The notes: a model not told the origin generated them from the sequence alone. Positions 16,390 to 23,293 are shown, counted from the first letter of the stretch. The stretch is 64,000 bases of DNA from Rhizobium tropici CIAT 899 (GCF_000330885.1 NC_020059.1:1663001-1727000), one strand, 5' to 3'. Translations and numbers: made by a program.

Positions 16390-16757
16390 TCGCATTTCTC
16401 AGCACAAGCCTTGGGCGCTGGATCGCCGGCGCTCTTGTGGCTGTTCTGGCGCTTGCCAGCGTCTATTTCGTCGCCGATCACCGCGGATATGCGCGGGCCG
16501 AAACAGCATACACTGCCAAGATTGAGCAGATGAAAGCCGCTGCCGCCACGGCGCGCGCCGCCGAGATTGAGCGCCAGGACGCCGCGAACAACGCCGCGAA
16601 GCAAGCCGAAGCCAAGCGCATCGTGCAGATGCAGGCAGACACCGAGGCACTTCAAATCCAGATAGAGGAGCTCCAGCGTGAAGCTCATCAAGACCCTGAC
16701 GCTGGTAAGCCTGCTCTTGGCGCTTCCAGCGTGCGCCGCATCAACAAGGTACGTTAG
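16386..16757 (+). CDS. Inner-membrane spanin subunit (Rz-like)
   Basis: The 123-residue protein starts at ATG 16386, sharing ATGA with the endolysin stop. It has one N-terminal transmembrane segment (IAGALVAVLALASVYFVA, about 13-30) and a long periplasmic coiled coil of Ala, Glu and Gln (about 38-105). This is the i-spanin layout. The o-spanin gene is nested at 16678 in another frame, the classic Rz/Rz1 arrangement, so the identification is strong despite low sequence conservation in this family. Confidence 0.82.
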   Translation: MIAFLSTSLGRWIAGALVAVLALASVYFVADHRGYARAETAYTAKIEQMKAAAATARAAEIERQDAANNAAKQAEAKRIVQMQADTEALQIQIEELQREAHQDPDAGKPALGASSVRRINKVR

Positions 16758-16971
16758 CCCGCCACCGGCGCCGCAGCTGGCAAAACCGGATTCGGCTCTG
16801 ACGAAGGATTGCGACGCGCCGGTTAACATTGGCGACAAAGCGCTGACGCAGGAGCAGACTGAAAATCTGTGGATTCCAGACCGCAAGGCGCTCCTTGAAT
16901 GCCGTCGCCGGCATGCGGCGCTGCGGGATTTTTATGCTGACCGAGATAGCAGACTGGAAGGCAAGAAGTGA
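16678..16971 (+). CDS. Outer-membrane spanin lipoprotein (Rz1-like)
   Basis: The 97-residue protein begins at GTG within the Rz gene after a GAGGAG site. It has a lipoprotein signal with lipobox LPAC (Cys at about residue 19) followed by a proline-rich segment (VSPPPAPQLAKP), the Rz1 trademark. Mature parts contain two more cysteines. It would form the outer-membrane half of the spanin complex that fuses the membranes in the last step of lysis. Its end overlaps the next GTG by four bases. Confidence 0.8.
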   Translation: MKLIKTLTLVSLLLALPACAASTRYVSPPPAPQLAKPDSALTKDCDAPVNIGDKALTQEQTENLWIPDRKALLECRRRHAALRDFYADRDSRLEGKK

Positions 16972-17315
16972 CGGCAGAAGAAATCATGAAGGCCGTGATG
17001 TTCTTCCTTGCCGTCGCTGGCGCCGGCTGGGGAGTTTGGTGGAAGATCGACGGCAAGGTCGACAGGGTGAAGACCGAAGCCGATAAAAAATTTGCGGACC
17101 TGAGCGAAGAGGCCAAGAAGGCTCGTGAAGATCTGGCGGAACACAAGCTCCACTCGGCAGAGACATACATCACCAAGCAGGGTCTTCGGGAAACAACAGA
17201 CCAGATCATGAGTGCTATCGGCGGCGTAAAAACCGCCGTCGAAAACATGACCCTGCGCGTCGATCGCATCGTCGAAAATCAGAGTAAGCAGCCGCGCTCA
17301 ACTCGGGCCGGATAA
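16968..17315 (+). CDS. Small membrane protein with coiled coil in the lysis cassette
   Basis: The 115-residue protein starts at GTG 16968, overlapping the o-spanin stop. One transmembrane segment (about 8-25, VMFFLAVAGAGWGVWW) precedes a charged helix of about 60 residues (VKTEADKKFADLSEEAKKAR). This design is seen in phage holin-like or antiholin-like proteins, for instance some Phage_holin_T relatives, but no family is certain. Coupling to the spanins suggests a lysis role, possibly as a second holin or antiholin. Confidence 0.6.
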   Translation: MTAEEIMKAVMFFLAVAGAGWGVWWKIDGKVDRVKTEADKKFADLSEEAKKAREDLAEHKLHSAETYITKQGLRETTDQIMSAIGGVKTAVENMTLRVDRIVENQSKQPRSTRAG

Positions 17316-17324
17316 GGATGGACT

Positions 17325-17687
17325 ATGCCGGACAGGCCACGTTACGACACATACCTGACGAAGGGCGATTGCTTCGATCTTTCGCTGATTTATAAGGCGA
17401 ACGGGTCCGCTGTCGACCTGACTGGATATTCCGCCCAAATGGCTATTGCATGGTCATATGAGCGCGGGCCAGCGAAGGTAATTACGAATGGCTCATTGAT
17501 CTTGAGCGGCACAATCGTCGCTGCTGAGGGCAAGATATCATTCCACGCCACGTCGGCGCAAACTGGCGCGCTCCCCAAGATTTCGAAGGCTGACTATCAG
17601 GTCCGGATAACAGATCCAGGCGGTTGCCTTTCTACAATCCTATACGGCAACCTGAGTGTCTATAAGAGCGACTTCGAGGTAGTATAA
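17325..17687 (+). CDS. Phage protein preceding the collagen-like fibre, unknown family
   Basis: A 120-residue beta-rich protein (DLTGYSAQMAIAWSYERGPA; VRITDPGGCLSTILYGNL). Its layout recalls BppU-type N-terminal domains of Gram-positive phage baseplates, as do many small proteins placed before fibre genes, but that link is weak. It ends one base before (overlapping) the start of the fibre at 17687, and may attach the fibre to the tail. No catalytic motif is present. Confidence 0.6.
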   Translation: MPDRPRYDTYLTKGDCFDLSLIYKANGSAVDLTGYSAQMAIAWSYERGPAKVITNGSLILSGTIVAAEGKISFHATSAQTGALPKISKADYQVRITDPGGCLSTILYGNLSVYKSDFEVV

Positions 17688-19192
17688 TGTCTGACGTTGA
17701 TGTCACAATTATCGCCAAAGAGCGTATCGTTGTAGTTGAGGCCGTTGAAAATCTCATCGAGGTCGCGCAGCCTGGCCCACAAGGCCCGGCTGGTCCTCAA
17801 GGTGATCCAGGGCCGCCAGGACCAAGCGGAGCATCTTCTTGGTCTGATATTACCAATAAACCATCCACGCTTGCCGGCTATGGCATCACGGACGCCGCGA
17901 CGGCCGCGCAGGGCGCCAAGGCGGACAGCGCCTTGCAATCTGGGGCATCGAGCGACCTGATAGCAGAAGGCGGAGGCCATCTGTTTTTCTCGTCATCGAG
18001 GGTGTTGGGCGTTGTTTTGTCCGGCCTATCTAGTGCCACGAATGCCGCTATAACCGCGTCAGACACTGTTTTGTCTGCGTTCGGAAAATTGCAGGCGCAG
18101 ATAAATGGGCTTGCTTCCAGCAAGCTCGACACGACGGCAACCGCTGCGGCAGCAACGAAGCTGGTGACGGCAAGAACAATCAATGGCGTTTCGTTCGACG
18201 GCACCGCAAACATTACCGTTGCGGACGGCACCAAAGAGCCTGGGATCGCGGCTGGAACAACGGCTCAATATTGGCGTGGTGATAAATCATGGCAGGACTT
18301 GGCGGCTTCTGTGCGAGCGATCGTTCTGACCGGATTGTCTACGGCGACTAGTACAGCCATCGCCGCAACCGATAGCGTGCTCTCCGCGCTTGGAAAGCTG
18401 CAAGCTCAAGTGTCCTCGTTGTCGACAAGTAAGCTTGATGTTTCTGCAACCGCTGCGGCAGCAACGAAGCTGGTGACGGCAAGAACAATCAATGGCGTTT
18501 CGTTCGACGGCACCGCAAACATTACCGTCTCCGACAGTTCGAAAGAACCTTCCATCGCAAGTGGCACGGCCGCACAATTTTGGCGCGGTGACAAAACTTG
18601 GCAGGATTTCGCTACCGTCACTCGAGCAGTTGCGTTGACGGGGTTAAGCACGGCCACGAATGCTGCCATCGCTGCCACCGATTCAATTCTAGTAGGATTC
18701 GGCAAGCTCCAGGCTCAGATAAATGGCTTGGCGCCGACGAACTCTCCTACATTAACTGGCACGCCTACCGCCCCGACGCCCGCATCTACCGACAGCGGGA
18801 CGACTATCGCGACCACAGCGTTCGTCAAAAGTATGTATCCATCAGCTGCTGTCGTGCCGGCGAGTGGGTTCACCTTGGGTGCATCACCGGATGCCGGTCG
18901 AGCAAAAAAGACAGGCCCGATTGTTCATCTGGATGGTTGGTTGTTAAAGACCGGCGGCGGCGCCATGGCTGCAAATACGAAAATTGGAAATGTTCCATCG
19001 GGGTACGCCCCGCTTGGTAACCTCCTGTGCAATTTGTTGGTGAGTGATGGCGCGGGCAGCTACCAACTCATCGCAGCCGGTATAACTCCAGCTACGGATT
19101 CGGACCCCGGAAAGATCTTCACAACGCAGGCCGCGACGGTGTCATCGGTTATTAGCCTGCAAAATATAACCTACGATACCAATTTCGCATGA
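17687..19192 (+). CDS. Tail fibre with collagen-like repeat and duplicated middle modules
   Basis: The 501-residue protein has a short N-terminal domain, a collagen-like stretch at about 29-49 (GPQGPAGPQGDPGPPGPSGA), and then repeated modules of about 103 residues. Each module includes TARTINGVSFDGTANITV, KEPxIAxGTxAQxWRGDKxWQD and GLSTATxxAIAATDSxLxxxGKLQAQ. A segment typical of tail fibre necks follows (NSPTLTGTPTAPTPAST), then a distal domain of about 120 residues starting near AAVVPASGFTLGASPDAG. It is probably a trimeric receptor-binding fibre, additional to the tailspike at 11586. Confidence 0.8.
   Translation: MSDVDVTIIAKERIVVVEAVENLIEVAQPGPQGPAGPQGDPGPPGPSGASSWSDITNKPSTLAGYGITDAATAAQGAKADSALQSGASSDLIAEGGGHLFFSSSRVLGVVLSGLSSATNAAITASDTVLSAFGKLQAQINGLASSKLDTTATAAAATKLVTARTINGVSFDGTANITVADGTKEPGIAAGTTAQYWRGDKSWQDLAASVRAIVLTGLSTATSTAIAATDSVLSALGKLQAQVSSLSTSKLDVSATAAAATKLVTARTINGVSFDGTANITVSDSSKEPSIASGTAAQFWRGDKTWQDFATVTRAVALTGLSTATNAAIAATDSILVGFGKLQAQINGLAPTNSPTLTGTPTAPTPASTDSGTTIATTAFVKSMYPSAAVVPASGFTLGASPDAGRAKKTGPIVHLDGWLLKTGGGAMAANTKIGNVPSGYAPLGNLLCNLLVSDGAGSYQLIAAGITPATDSDPGKIFTTQAATVSSVISLQNITYDTNFA
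18137..18528 (+). repeat. 83-bp perfect direct repeat within the tail fibre gene
   Basis: Bases 18137-18219 and 18446-18528 are identical by eye, offset by 309 bp (103 codons, in frame). They encode the TARTINGVSFDG part of the fibre module. Neighbouring parts of the modules have diverged, so this block has been kept identical by recent duplication or gene conversion. Confidence 0.85.
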
Positions 19193-19266
19193 TACTCGAG
19201 GAGGGATCATCAATCGCGCTGTATCAGGCGGCCGATCGATTGGTTTTTTTCTAGCCGCTGCGGAAA

Positions 19267-19295
19267 GAGCAGCCGACCATAGACGTCGGCTGCTC
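19267..19295 (-). terminator. 11-bp hairpin between the fibre gene and the YjzC-like gene
   Basis: GAGCAGCCGAC (19267-19277) pairs with GTCGGCTGCTC (19285-19295). On the minus strand a short TTTCC follows, so it best serves the leftward gene ending at 19303. It may also stop the rightward late operon. Confidence 0.65.
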
Positions 19296-19302
19296 CATAG
19301 CG

Positions 19303-19482
19303 TTACTTTGTCCTGGTTGGATCAACCAAAGTGTATGTGGACCCCGCCTTGGGAGTGGGCGGGAGAGGTTCGCCGCGAACGACGGTCCTTTCTGGTCCGG
19401 TTCCGCCGCGTGGTCCAGTAATGCCATACTGGCCTGATCGGGGAGCGATCATGCCAGGACGTAGTCCAGTAGTCTTTGCCAT
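19303..19482 (-). CDS. YjzC-like small protein
   Basis: Using ATG 19482 (after an AGAAAGGG-type site) the protein has 59 residues. It has the YjzC pattern: TTGLRPGMIAPRSGQYGITG, then a GGxG turn, and RGEPLPPTPKAGSTYTLVDP. YjzC is a small family first named from Bacillus, with a conserved PPTPKxGxxY end; the function is unknown. Here it lies on the strand opposite to the late genes, at the right end of the structural module. It may be a phage cargo gene or may belong to the host. Confidence 0.75.
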   Translation of the reverse strand: MAKTTGLRPGMIAPRSGQYGITGPRGGTGPERTVVRGEPLPPTPKAGSTYTLVDPTRTK

Positions 19483-19610
19483 TTCATATGGCCCTTTCTC
19501 CTGACTTGCCAAATCAGCCATTGGGCGCTATCTACGAAAGCTGTTCACACCACCGCTTCGGCGCACGGTCTTGCCTCACGGCAAGTCAGGAAACCGTGGC
19601 AAAACACACA

Positions 19611-19642
19611 AAGGCGTGCCGAATCAACGGCACGCCTTTTTT
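19611..19642 (+). terminator. Rho-independent terminator
   Basis: AAGGCGTGCC pairs with GGCACGCCTT around GAATCAAC, with six T residues at the end. It is a strong, nearly symmetric terminator; on the opposite strand the tail is weaker. Confidence 0.8.
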
Positions 19643-19731
19643 GTCGCAAAAAGCGAGGGTTAACGCAAGGTGAATCTTTGGTGGGAATTCTCTGTATTCG
19701 GCGTTATAGCTGAGTTATCCACTCTGTCAAC

Positions 19732-19747
19732 ATGACGGCGCCGTCAT
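19732..19747. promoter_or_regulatory. 16-bp perfect palindrome, operator candidate
   Basis: ATGACGGCGCCGTCAT reads the same on both strands with no spacer. It sits in an AT-rich intergenic stretch between the late operon and the leftward genes, a likely place for a repressor site. No matching copy was noticed elsewhere. Confidence 0.4.
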
Positions 19748-19886
19748 TATGAAAATTTAATCTAGTCGGGGCTAGACCCTTCAAGTCAAACACCAGAATT
19801 TTATTCCATGCTTTCTTGGATTTTTAAATCTTCGCGGATGCATTTTTTGTGAGTTAAACCACCAGGTCGCGCTAGTGTCGCCTGCT

Positions 19887-20213
19887 TTAGAGCTTTATAT
19901 CTTTCCACACCGGTTTGCGAATAATTCTGATCTCGGTAAGTCGACGCACGCTCATGCCGACACGCTCCGCCGACGGCGGGCTTACGAGGTCGGCGGTCAG
20001 GTAGTCTTTCCTGTTGCATCGCTCGCAACGGAACTGCTTTGCGATTTGCCGGACCGAGATGTTTCCGCATAGCTGCAGGAGATCCACCGGCTCATAGAAC
20101 CGCTTCACCTGGCAGAGCGCGCAGTCGATTTTGACGAAGTAGGAGCCATCCGCGTAGTTGCGCAGCGTGGGCGCCGAAAGCACGTCCATTCGGCTCGGGG
20201 CCTTCTCGGGCAT
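19887..20213 (-). CDS. Zinc-ribbon-like protein of unknown function
   Basis: A 108-residue basic protein with two CxxC pairs: CALC at about residues 31-34 and CERC at about 62-65, about 30 residues apart, suggesting one zinc-binding site. Between them are aromatic and hydrophobic residues (VKRFYEPVDLLQLCGN, SVRQIAKQFR). It lies three bases after the gene at 20217-20768 on the same strand, so the two are an operon. Proteins with this look occur in rhizobial genomes and prophages, but I know of no assigned function. DNA or RNA binding is a guess. Confidence 0.65.
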   Translation of the reverse strand: MPEKAPSRMDVLSAPTLRNYADGSYFVKIDCALCQVKRFYEPVDLLQLCGNISVRQIAKQFRCERCNRKDYLTADLVSPPSAERVGMSVRRLTEIRIIRKPVWKDIKL

Positions 20214-20216
20214 CGG

Positions 20217-20768
20217 TCATGCTTGTGCTTGGAAATATTGCACCCAGGTGGGATGGGTTTCGATCCCATCGACAATGAGCTCGATCGTCGTTTCAAGGTT
20301 TTCGCCGATATCGTACCAGTTCGGCCCAAGATTGAGTTCGGTTCGGTCGATCGGGATGCTGATGAGCGTGCAGATCTTGCCTTGGGCTTCATCGATAGCG
20401 AACTGCAAGTCTGCGAAGTATCCCGAAGGCAACGCGGTATTCACTTGCACGCGCTTGAAAACGAGGCCCGGCCTACCTTCGGTCTCACTAGCGAGCGCAT
20501 GTTCGATTTCGTTGGTCGGAAGATCGAATGGGCCTTCCCACCAGAAGGTATATGGCGGCAGGTCGTCGTCTTCCTCATTATCGAAATCATAGGCGCCGAT
20601 CTGCTCCAGCACTCCTCGAGCGTCGCCGATCACTTTCAGAAATGCCGTTGATTTCGCAATCGCTCCATCATGCCGGCGTTCATCGAAAACGTCCTGGCTG
20701 ACGAATGCGACAAGTTGCTTGAGCACCTCTGCGCCTTGGCGCGTGATTGTGTAATGGTTCGGTTGCAT
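20217..20768 (-). CDS. Unknown acidic protein, operon partner of the zinc-ribbon gene
   Basis: ATG 20768 is chosen, with GGAG twelve to fifteen bases upstream; a longer reading to 20813 lacks a ribosome site. The product has 183 residues, is acidic (a NEEDDD run near residue 65) and starts QPNHYTITRQGAEVLKQLVA, which resembles a winged-helix beginning. The centre (LPSGYFADLQFAIDEAQGK) and the end (IGENLETTIELIVDGIETHP) look folded, but no family comes to mind. It is read divergently from the SOS-box nuclease gene at 20910, so the box could serve both. Confidence 0.6.
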   Translation of the reverse strand: MQPNHYTITRQGAEVLKQLVAFVSQDVFDERRHDGAIAKSTAFLKVIGDARGVLEQIGAYDFDNEEDDDLPPYTFWWEGPFDLPTNEIEHALASETEGRPGLVFKRVQVNTALPSGYFADLQFAIDEAQGKICTLISIPIDRTELNLGPNWYDIGENLETTIELIVDGIETHPTWVQYFQAQA

Positions 20769-20846
20769 GGCGCACGTCTCCGTTCCGCCCGGAGGGGCGG
20801 TTCCTTTCAGCAAATTTTGTGTAATCCCAGGCCATCGGCCTTGTTT

Positions 20847-20861
20847 GTTCTCAAAATGTTC
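20847..20861 (+). promoter_or_regulatory. Alphaproteobacterial SOS (LexA) box
   Basis: GTTC, seven bases (TCAAAAT), GTTC: an exact match to the direct-repeat LexA motif GTTC-N7-GTTC known from Rhizobiales and Rhodobacter. It lies 49 bases before the nuclease start at 20910 and 79 bases before the leftward start at 20768. Confidence 0.7.
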
Positions 20862-20909
20862 TCATTTTGGAGAAGAGTCAAGCGTGACCGAAAGTGCTAT
20901 GGAGACCGC

Positions 20910-21440
20910 ATGAGAATCGCCGCCGCCACGATTGCCGCCCTGATATTTGCAAGCCCGGTTTATGCCAGCGAGCCGGTCGAGGCGAAAGTCTCCGTCTGCT
21001 TCACGCCAGGCGAACAGTGTGAGGGTAAGATCATTGAGGCCGTCGACCGGGCCAAATCATCCATCCGCGTCCAGGCCTATGGCTTCACGTCGCTGCCAAT
21101 CATCCACGCGTTGCGACGGGCCGCGGGCAGGGGCGTGGAGGTGCTCGCCATTCTCGATAAGACGAATGAGCATAAATATTCCGGCGCCACGCTACTCGAA
21201 GCCGCCGGCGTTCCGGTATGGATAGATTTCGAGCCGGCGATAGCCCACAACAAGATCATCGTGATCGACGGCCATCTGACCATAGGCGGCTCGTACAATT
21301 ACACCGCGGCGGCGCAGAAGCGGAATGCGGAGAACGTCACTTTCACCGAGAGCAAGGAGATCGCGCGTCAGTTCATGGTGAATTGGGATAGCCGATTGAA
21401 GGTGTCGCGAGGTTTCGAAGGGGCTTCTAAAGCATATTGA
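20910..21440 (+). CDS. Secreted phospholipase-D-family nuclease (Nuc type)
   Basis: The 176-residue protein starts at ATG 20910, five bases after GGAG. A signal peptide (about 1-19, cut after PVYA) precedes a single PLD domain with the HKD motif HNKIIVID: His 113, Lys 115, Asp 120, followed by GGSYN. One HKD copy and this length match the Nuc/BfiI-like endonuclease group, which works as a dimer and cuts DNA without metal. Cysteines at 30 and 37 may form a disulfide in the periplasm. A nine-codon reading frame (GTG 20884 to TGA 20913) overlaps its start. Likely induced by DNA damage through the SOS box. Confidence 0.82.
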   Translation: MRIAAATIAALIFASPVYASEPVEAKVSVCFTPGEQCEGKIIEAVDRAKSSIRVQAYGFTSLPIIHALRRAAGRGVEVLAILDKTNEHKYSGATLLEAAGVPVWIDFEPAIAHNKIIVIDGHLTIGGSYNYTAAAQKRNAENVTFTESKEIARQFMVNWDSRLKVSRGFEGASKAY

Positions 21441-21506
21441 ACCCGACAGGTCGGCACAGCGCGCGCTTCCTGACTTGCCGGCGCGTTCGATCAACCCAAA
21501 GATGCC

Positions 21507-21902
21507 CTATGTTTTGCTTGGCGATGGCGGAAACTTACCCGGACCCATTACCGGTTTTCCCGTCAATGGCGAATACCTGGGTTGGCGTGCCGGCTTTGCC
21601 GACGTGGTACCTTGCGAAGGCACCGGCACTCGGCGCCAACCATTCATCGTCATGCACTGTTGGACGAATTGATCGGCACGGATGGCATTGCCGATCGCGT
21701 TACCCAATTGTGCGCCCGCCACGTAGCTAGTGCTGCCCCAAGCAACCACGCCCTGTTGAGTGCTTGATGATAGCATCTGACACTGCGCCTGCGTCATCTC
21801 GATGTTCGGTGGATTGGGAATGATCGGTTCATACGTATAATTTGTTGCGCACGATGAAAGGCCAGCGGTCAAGCCGACCGCCGCTATATATTTGATTTTC
21901 AT
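21507..21902 (-). CDS. Small lipoprotein, unknown function
   Basis: ATG 21902 is used because GAGGGG lies upstream on the minus strand; the extended reading to 21935 adds only 11 residues with no signal. The 131-residue product has a lipoprotein signal (KYIAAVGLTAGLSSC, Cys at about 18), a proline-rich region after it, a central domain with two Cys (QAQCQML and VQQCMTMNGW), and a basic, proline-rich tail. Lipoproteins with a CMTMNGW-like motif are frequent in rhizobia; this may be a host-type or phage-carried surface protein. No function is known to me. Confidence 0.68.
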   Translation of the reverse strand: MKIKYIAAVGLTAGLSSCATNYTYEPIIPNPPNIEMTQAQCQMLSSSTQQGVVAWGSTSYVAGAQLGNAIGNAIRADQFVQQCMTMNGWRRVPVPSQGTTSAKPARQPRYSPLTGKPVMGPGKFPPSPSKT

Positions 21903-22460
21903 TGCATTCCCCTCAAGCCCGGTGTAATTATGCACGCGGAGCGAGAATGGTCAATGCTTGGATTTCGCGTTCGGATGAGAAATGGTGTGATCAACAGATA
22001 GTTGACGTTTCACCAATCTGTTGACAATCGTTACGGATGTTACGGTTTGTCGTTGCCCAACAAGAAAACTTGTAGCACGGTAAAAGTGGCTGTCGGCGAG
22101 ACCAGCATTCGCGCTGATCTCGCCACCGAGGAGCCACCTAGCGCGGAGAATGCGGTATCAGCTTGCAGGCAAGCCGCATTCCCCGTTGCAAGGACCTATA
22201 GGAGAGCAGACTTCTCCATCAAATCGCAAGCGATCCCGGTGTACTCCCACACAAAAGTGTGGCTTTTGGCGACAATGCTCCACAAGTTTTTTTAAACTGG
22301 CTCCGATCTAGGTCGCGCAACCCGCTAAAAGCGCCTGATGGCGCCAGTTTATGAGTCTTCTCGTATCCATTTTTCGTACGGATCTTCGTTGTCGTTCACG
22401 CCAATACCGCAATATGCCGCCGCTTCTTTTCGGCCGATCAGGCGAGGGAGTTTTCGTCTG
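21903..22460. other. 558-base intergenic region with strong RNA-like structure
   Basis: No convincing gene. A reading frame at 22002-22295 gives an unlikely 97-residue protein. The region holds the stem-loops listed at 22056-22267, a TTGACA at 22021-22026 and a short GCGCC/GGCGC hairpin near 22336-22349. Confidence 0.5.
22056..22267 (+). ncRNA. Candidate structured small RNA
   Basis: Three stem-loops occur in order on the plus strand. First, GGCGAGA (22095-22101) pairs with TCTCGCC (22118-22124), extended inside by CAGC/GCTG and outside by GTGGC/GCCAC (22086-22090 and 22133-22137). Second, GAATGCGG (22148-22155) pairs with CCGCATTC (22174-22181) with CTTG/CAAG inside. Third, CCACAC (22247-22252), AAAA, GTGTGG (22257-22262), then CTTTT, a small terminator. 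TTGACA at 22021 could be the -35 element; the -10 is poor. The 5' end is a guess. Confidence 0.4.
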
Positions 22461-22931
22461 TCATTTTCTTTTCCTCGCTTTCGCGTCGGCCAGCCTAGCG
22501 GCGCGCTGGGCTAGGAACCCGTTGCTCCCTGCCATAGAGCGATCAATGGCAAGATCGCACGCACTCTTGCGCGTTCCGCTTTGCCTCGCCCTCTGCGGTC
22601 CTGGATCGTGGCAGTCGCGTCTAGTGTGACGCTTGATGAAGCTCTCTATTTCCTCTGGTCTGAAGGTAAGTCGTTTTCTCTCTGTGCCGCGTCCGGCGTG
22701 TACATAGGCGAGTTCGCCGAATCGCACGAGATCGTTGACCGTGGAGACCGAAACAGCCAACGTGTCGGCGACGTCCCTCAATGACATAAGCCGAGCGACC
22801 GGTGGCGCTTCAGCACCAGCCATGAATGCGACCTGGATATCCTCGCGCTGCCATCCTTTATCGGGATCGAGAGGCTGAATGGTGCGGATATAATCCAGGG
22901 CGGATTTTTGGGTATAGGGACGAGAGTTCAT
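22461..22931 (-). CDS. Helix-turn-helix (excisionase / AlpA-like) protein
   Basis: The 156-residue protein has a helix-turn-helix at about residues 49-108: MSLRDVADTLAVSVSTVNDL, then a wing and RLTFRPEEIESFIKRHTR, typical of MerR-type excisionase-like DNA-binding domains. The C-terminal 45 residues are basic and Ala/Arg-rich. Its start overlaps the stop of the gene at 22928-23293 (ATGA type), so they are translated together. It is probably a phage early regulator or directionality factor. An integrase partner is not in view. Confidence 0.72.
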   Translation of the reverse strand: MNSRPYTQKSALDYIRTIQPLDPDKGWQREDIQVAFMAGAEAPPVARLMSLRDVADTLAVSVSTVNDLVRFGELAYVHAGRGTERKRLTFRPEEIESFIKRHTRRDCHDPGPQRARQSGTRKSACDLAIDRSMAGSNGFLAQRAARLADAKARKRK

Positions 22932-23293
22932 GGTTGTGGCTTTCGGCGGCTGTGCGGCGATTTCTTCCAGTCTCCTAGCCTTTCCTCTCCATCCGGCGCG
23001 GCAGTAACAAAGCCGGCTTTGATGCCGAAGTAGCCTTCATAGAATTTACGGACCAATGGAACCGGGCGACCATCATGGAGTGGGTCAATTCTTGGAAAGC
23101 CCTTACGCTCGAGCTGGGGGATGACAGCCTTTACGAACATTGAGGCCCTCTCTTTGCCGACGATGGCAATGGCAATTTCCCGGTCGGCGGCGAACATGGG
23201 GAGCTTTGAGAGCGGGTCGGTCACGTCTTTTGCTTCAGATGCCTGCCCCAACCGCCGGCGCTCTTTCCATGCTTTATACGATGATCGATCCAC
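22928..23293 (-). CDS. Early-region protein of unknown function
   Basis: The 121-residue protein contains a compact block (LPMFAADREIAIAIVGKERA; LERKGFPRIDPLHDGRPVPL) that recurs, as far as I recall, in small proteins of rhizobial phage early regions, often near winged-helix proteins. GTG 23293 overlaps the end of the upstream gene by 73 bases; an ATG at 23197 inside the conserved block would avoid this. It overlaps the next gene by four bases. A DNA-binding role is possible from context only. Confidence 0.65.
   Translation of the reverse strand: MDRSSYKAWKERRRLGQASEAKDVTDPLSKLPMFAADREIAIAIVGKERASMFVKAVIPQLERKGFPRIDPLHDGRPVPLVRKFYEGYFGIKAGFVTAAPDGEERLGDWKKSPHSRRKPQP

Larger units (their letters stand above)
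19483..19886. other. Intergenic region with terminator and palindrome
   Basis: No convincing gene is seen in these 404 bases. It contains the terminator at 19611, a 16-bp palindrome at 19732, and a TTATCCACT just before it that is one base from a DnaA-box consensus. The 19670-19800 part is AT-rich compared with its surroundings. A stretch at 19801-20070 can be read leftward, but it is a shadow of the zinc-ribbon gene at 19887. Confidence 0.5.

Noticed and set aside
19801..20070. Minus-strand 89-residue frame overlapping the zinc-ribbon gene
   Set aside because: It is out of frame with the CxxC protein, which has better composition and a tight operon fit.
22002..22295. Possible 97-residue protein in the 21903-22460 gap
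   Set aside because: Unlikely composition, no ribosome site, and the bases form strong RNA-type stems.
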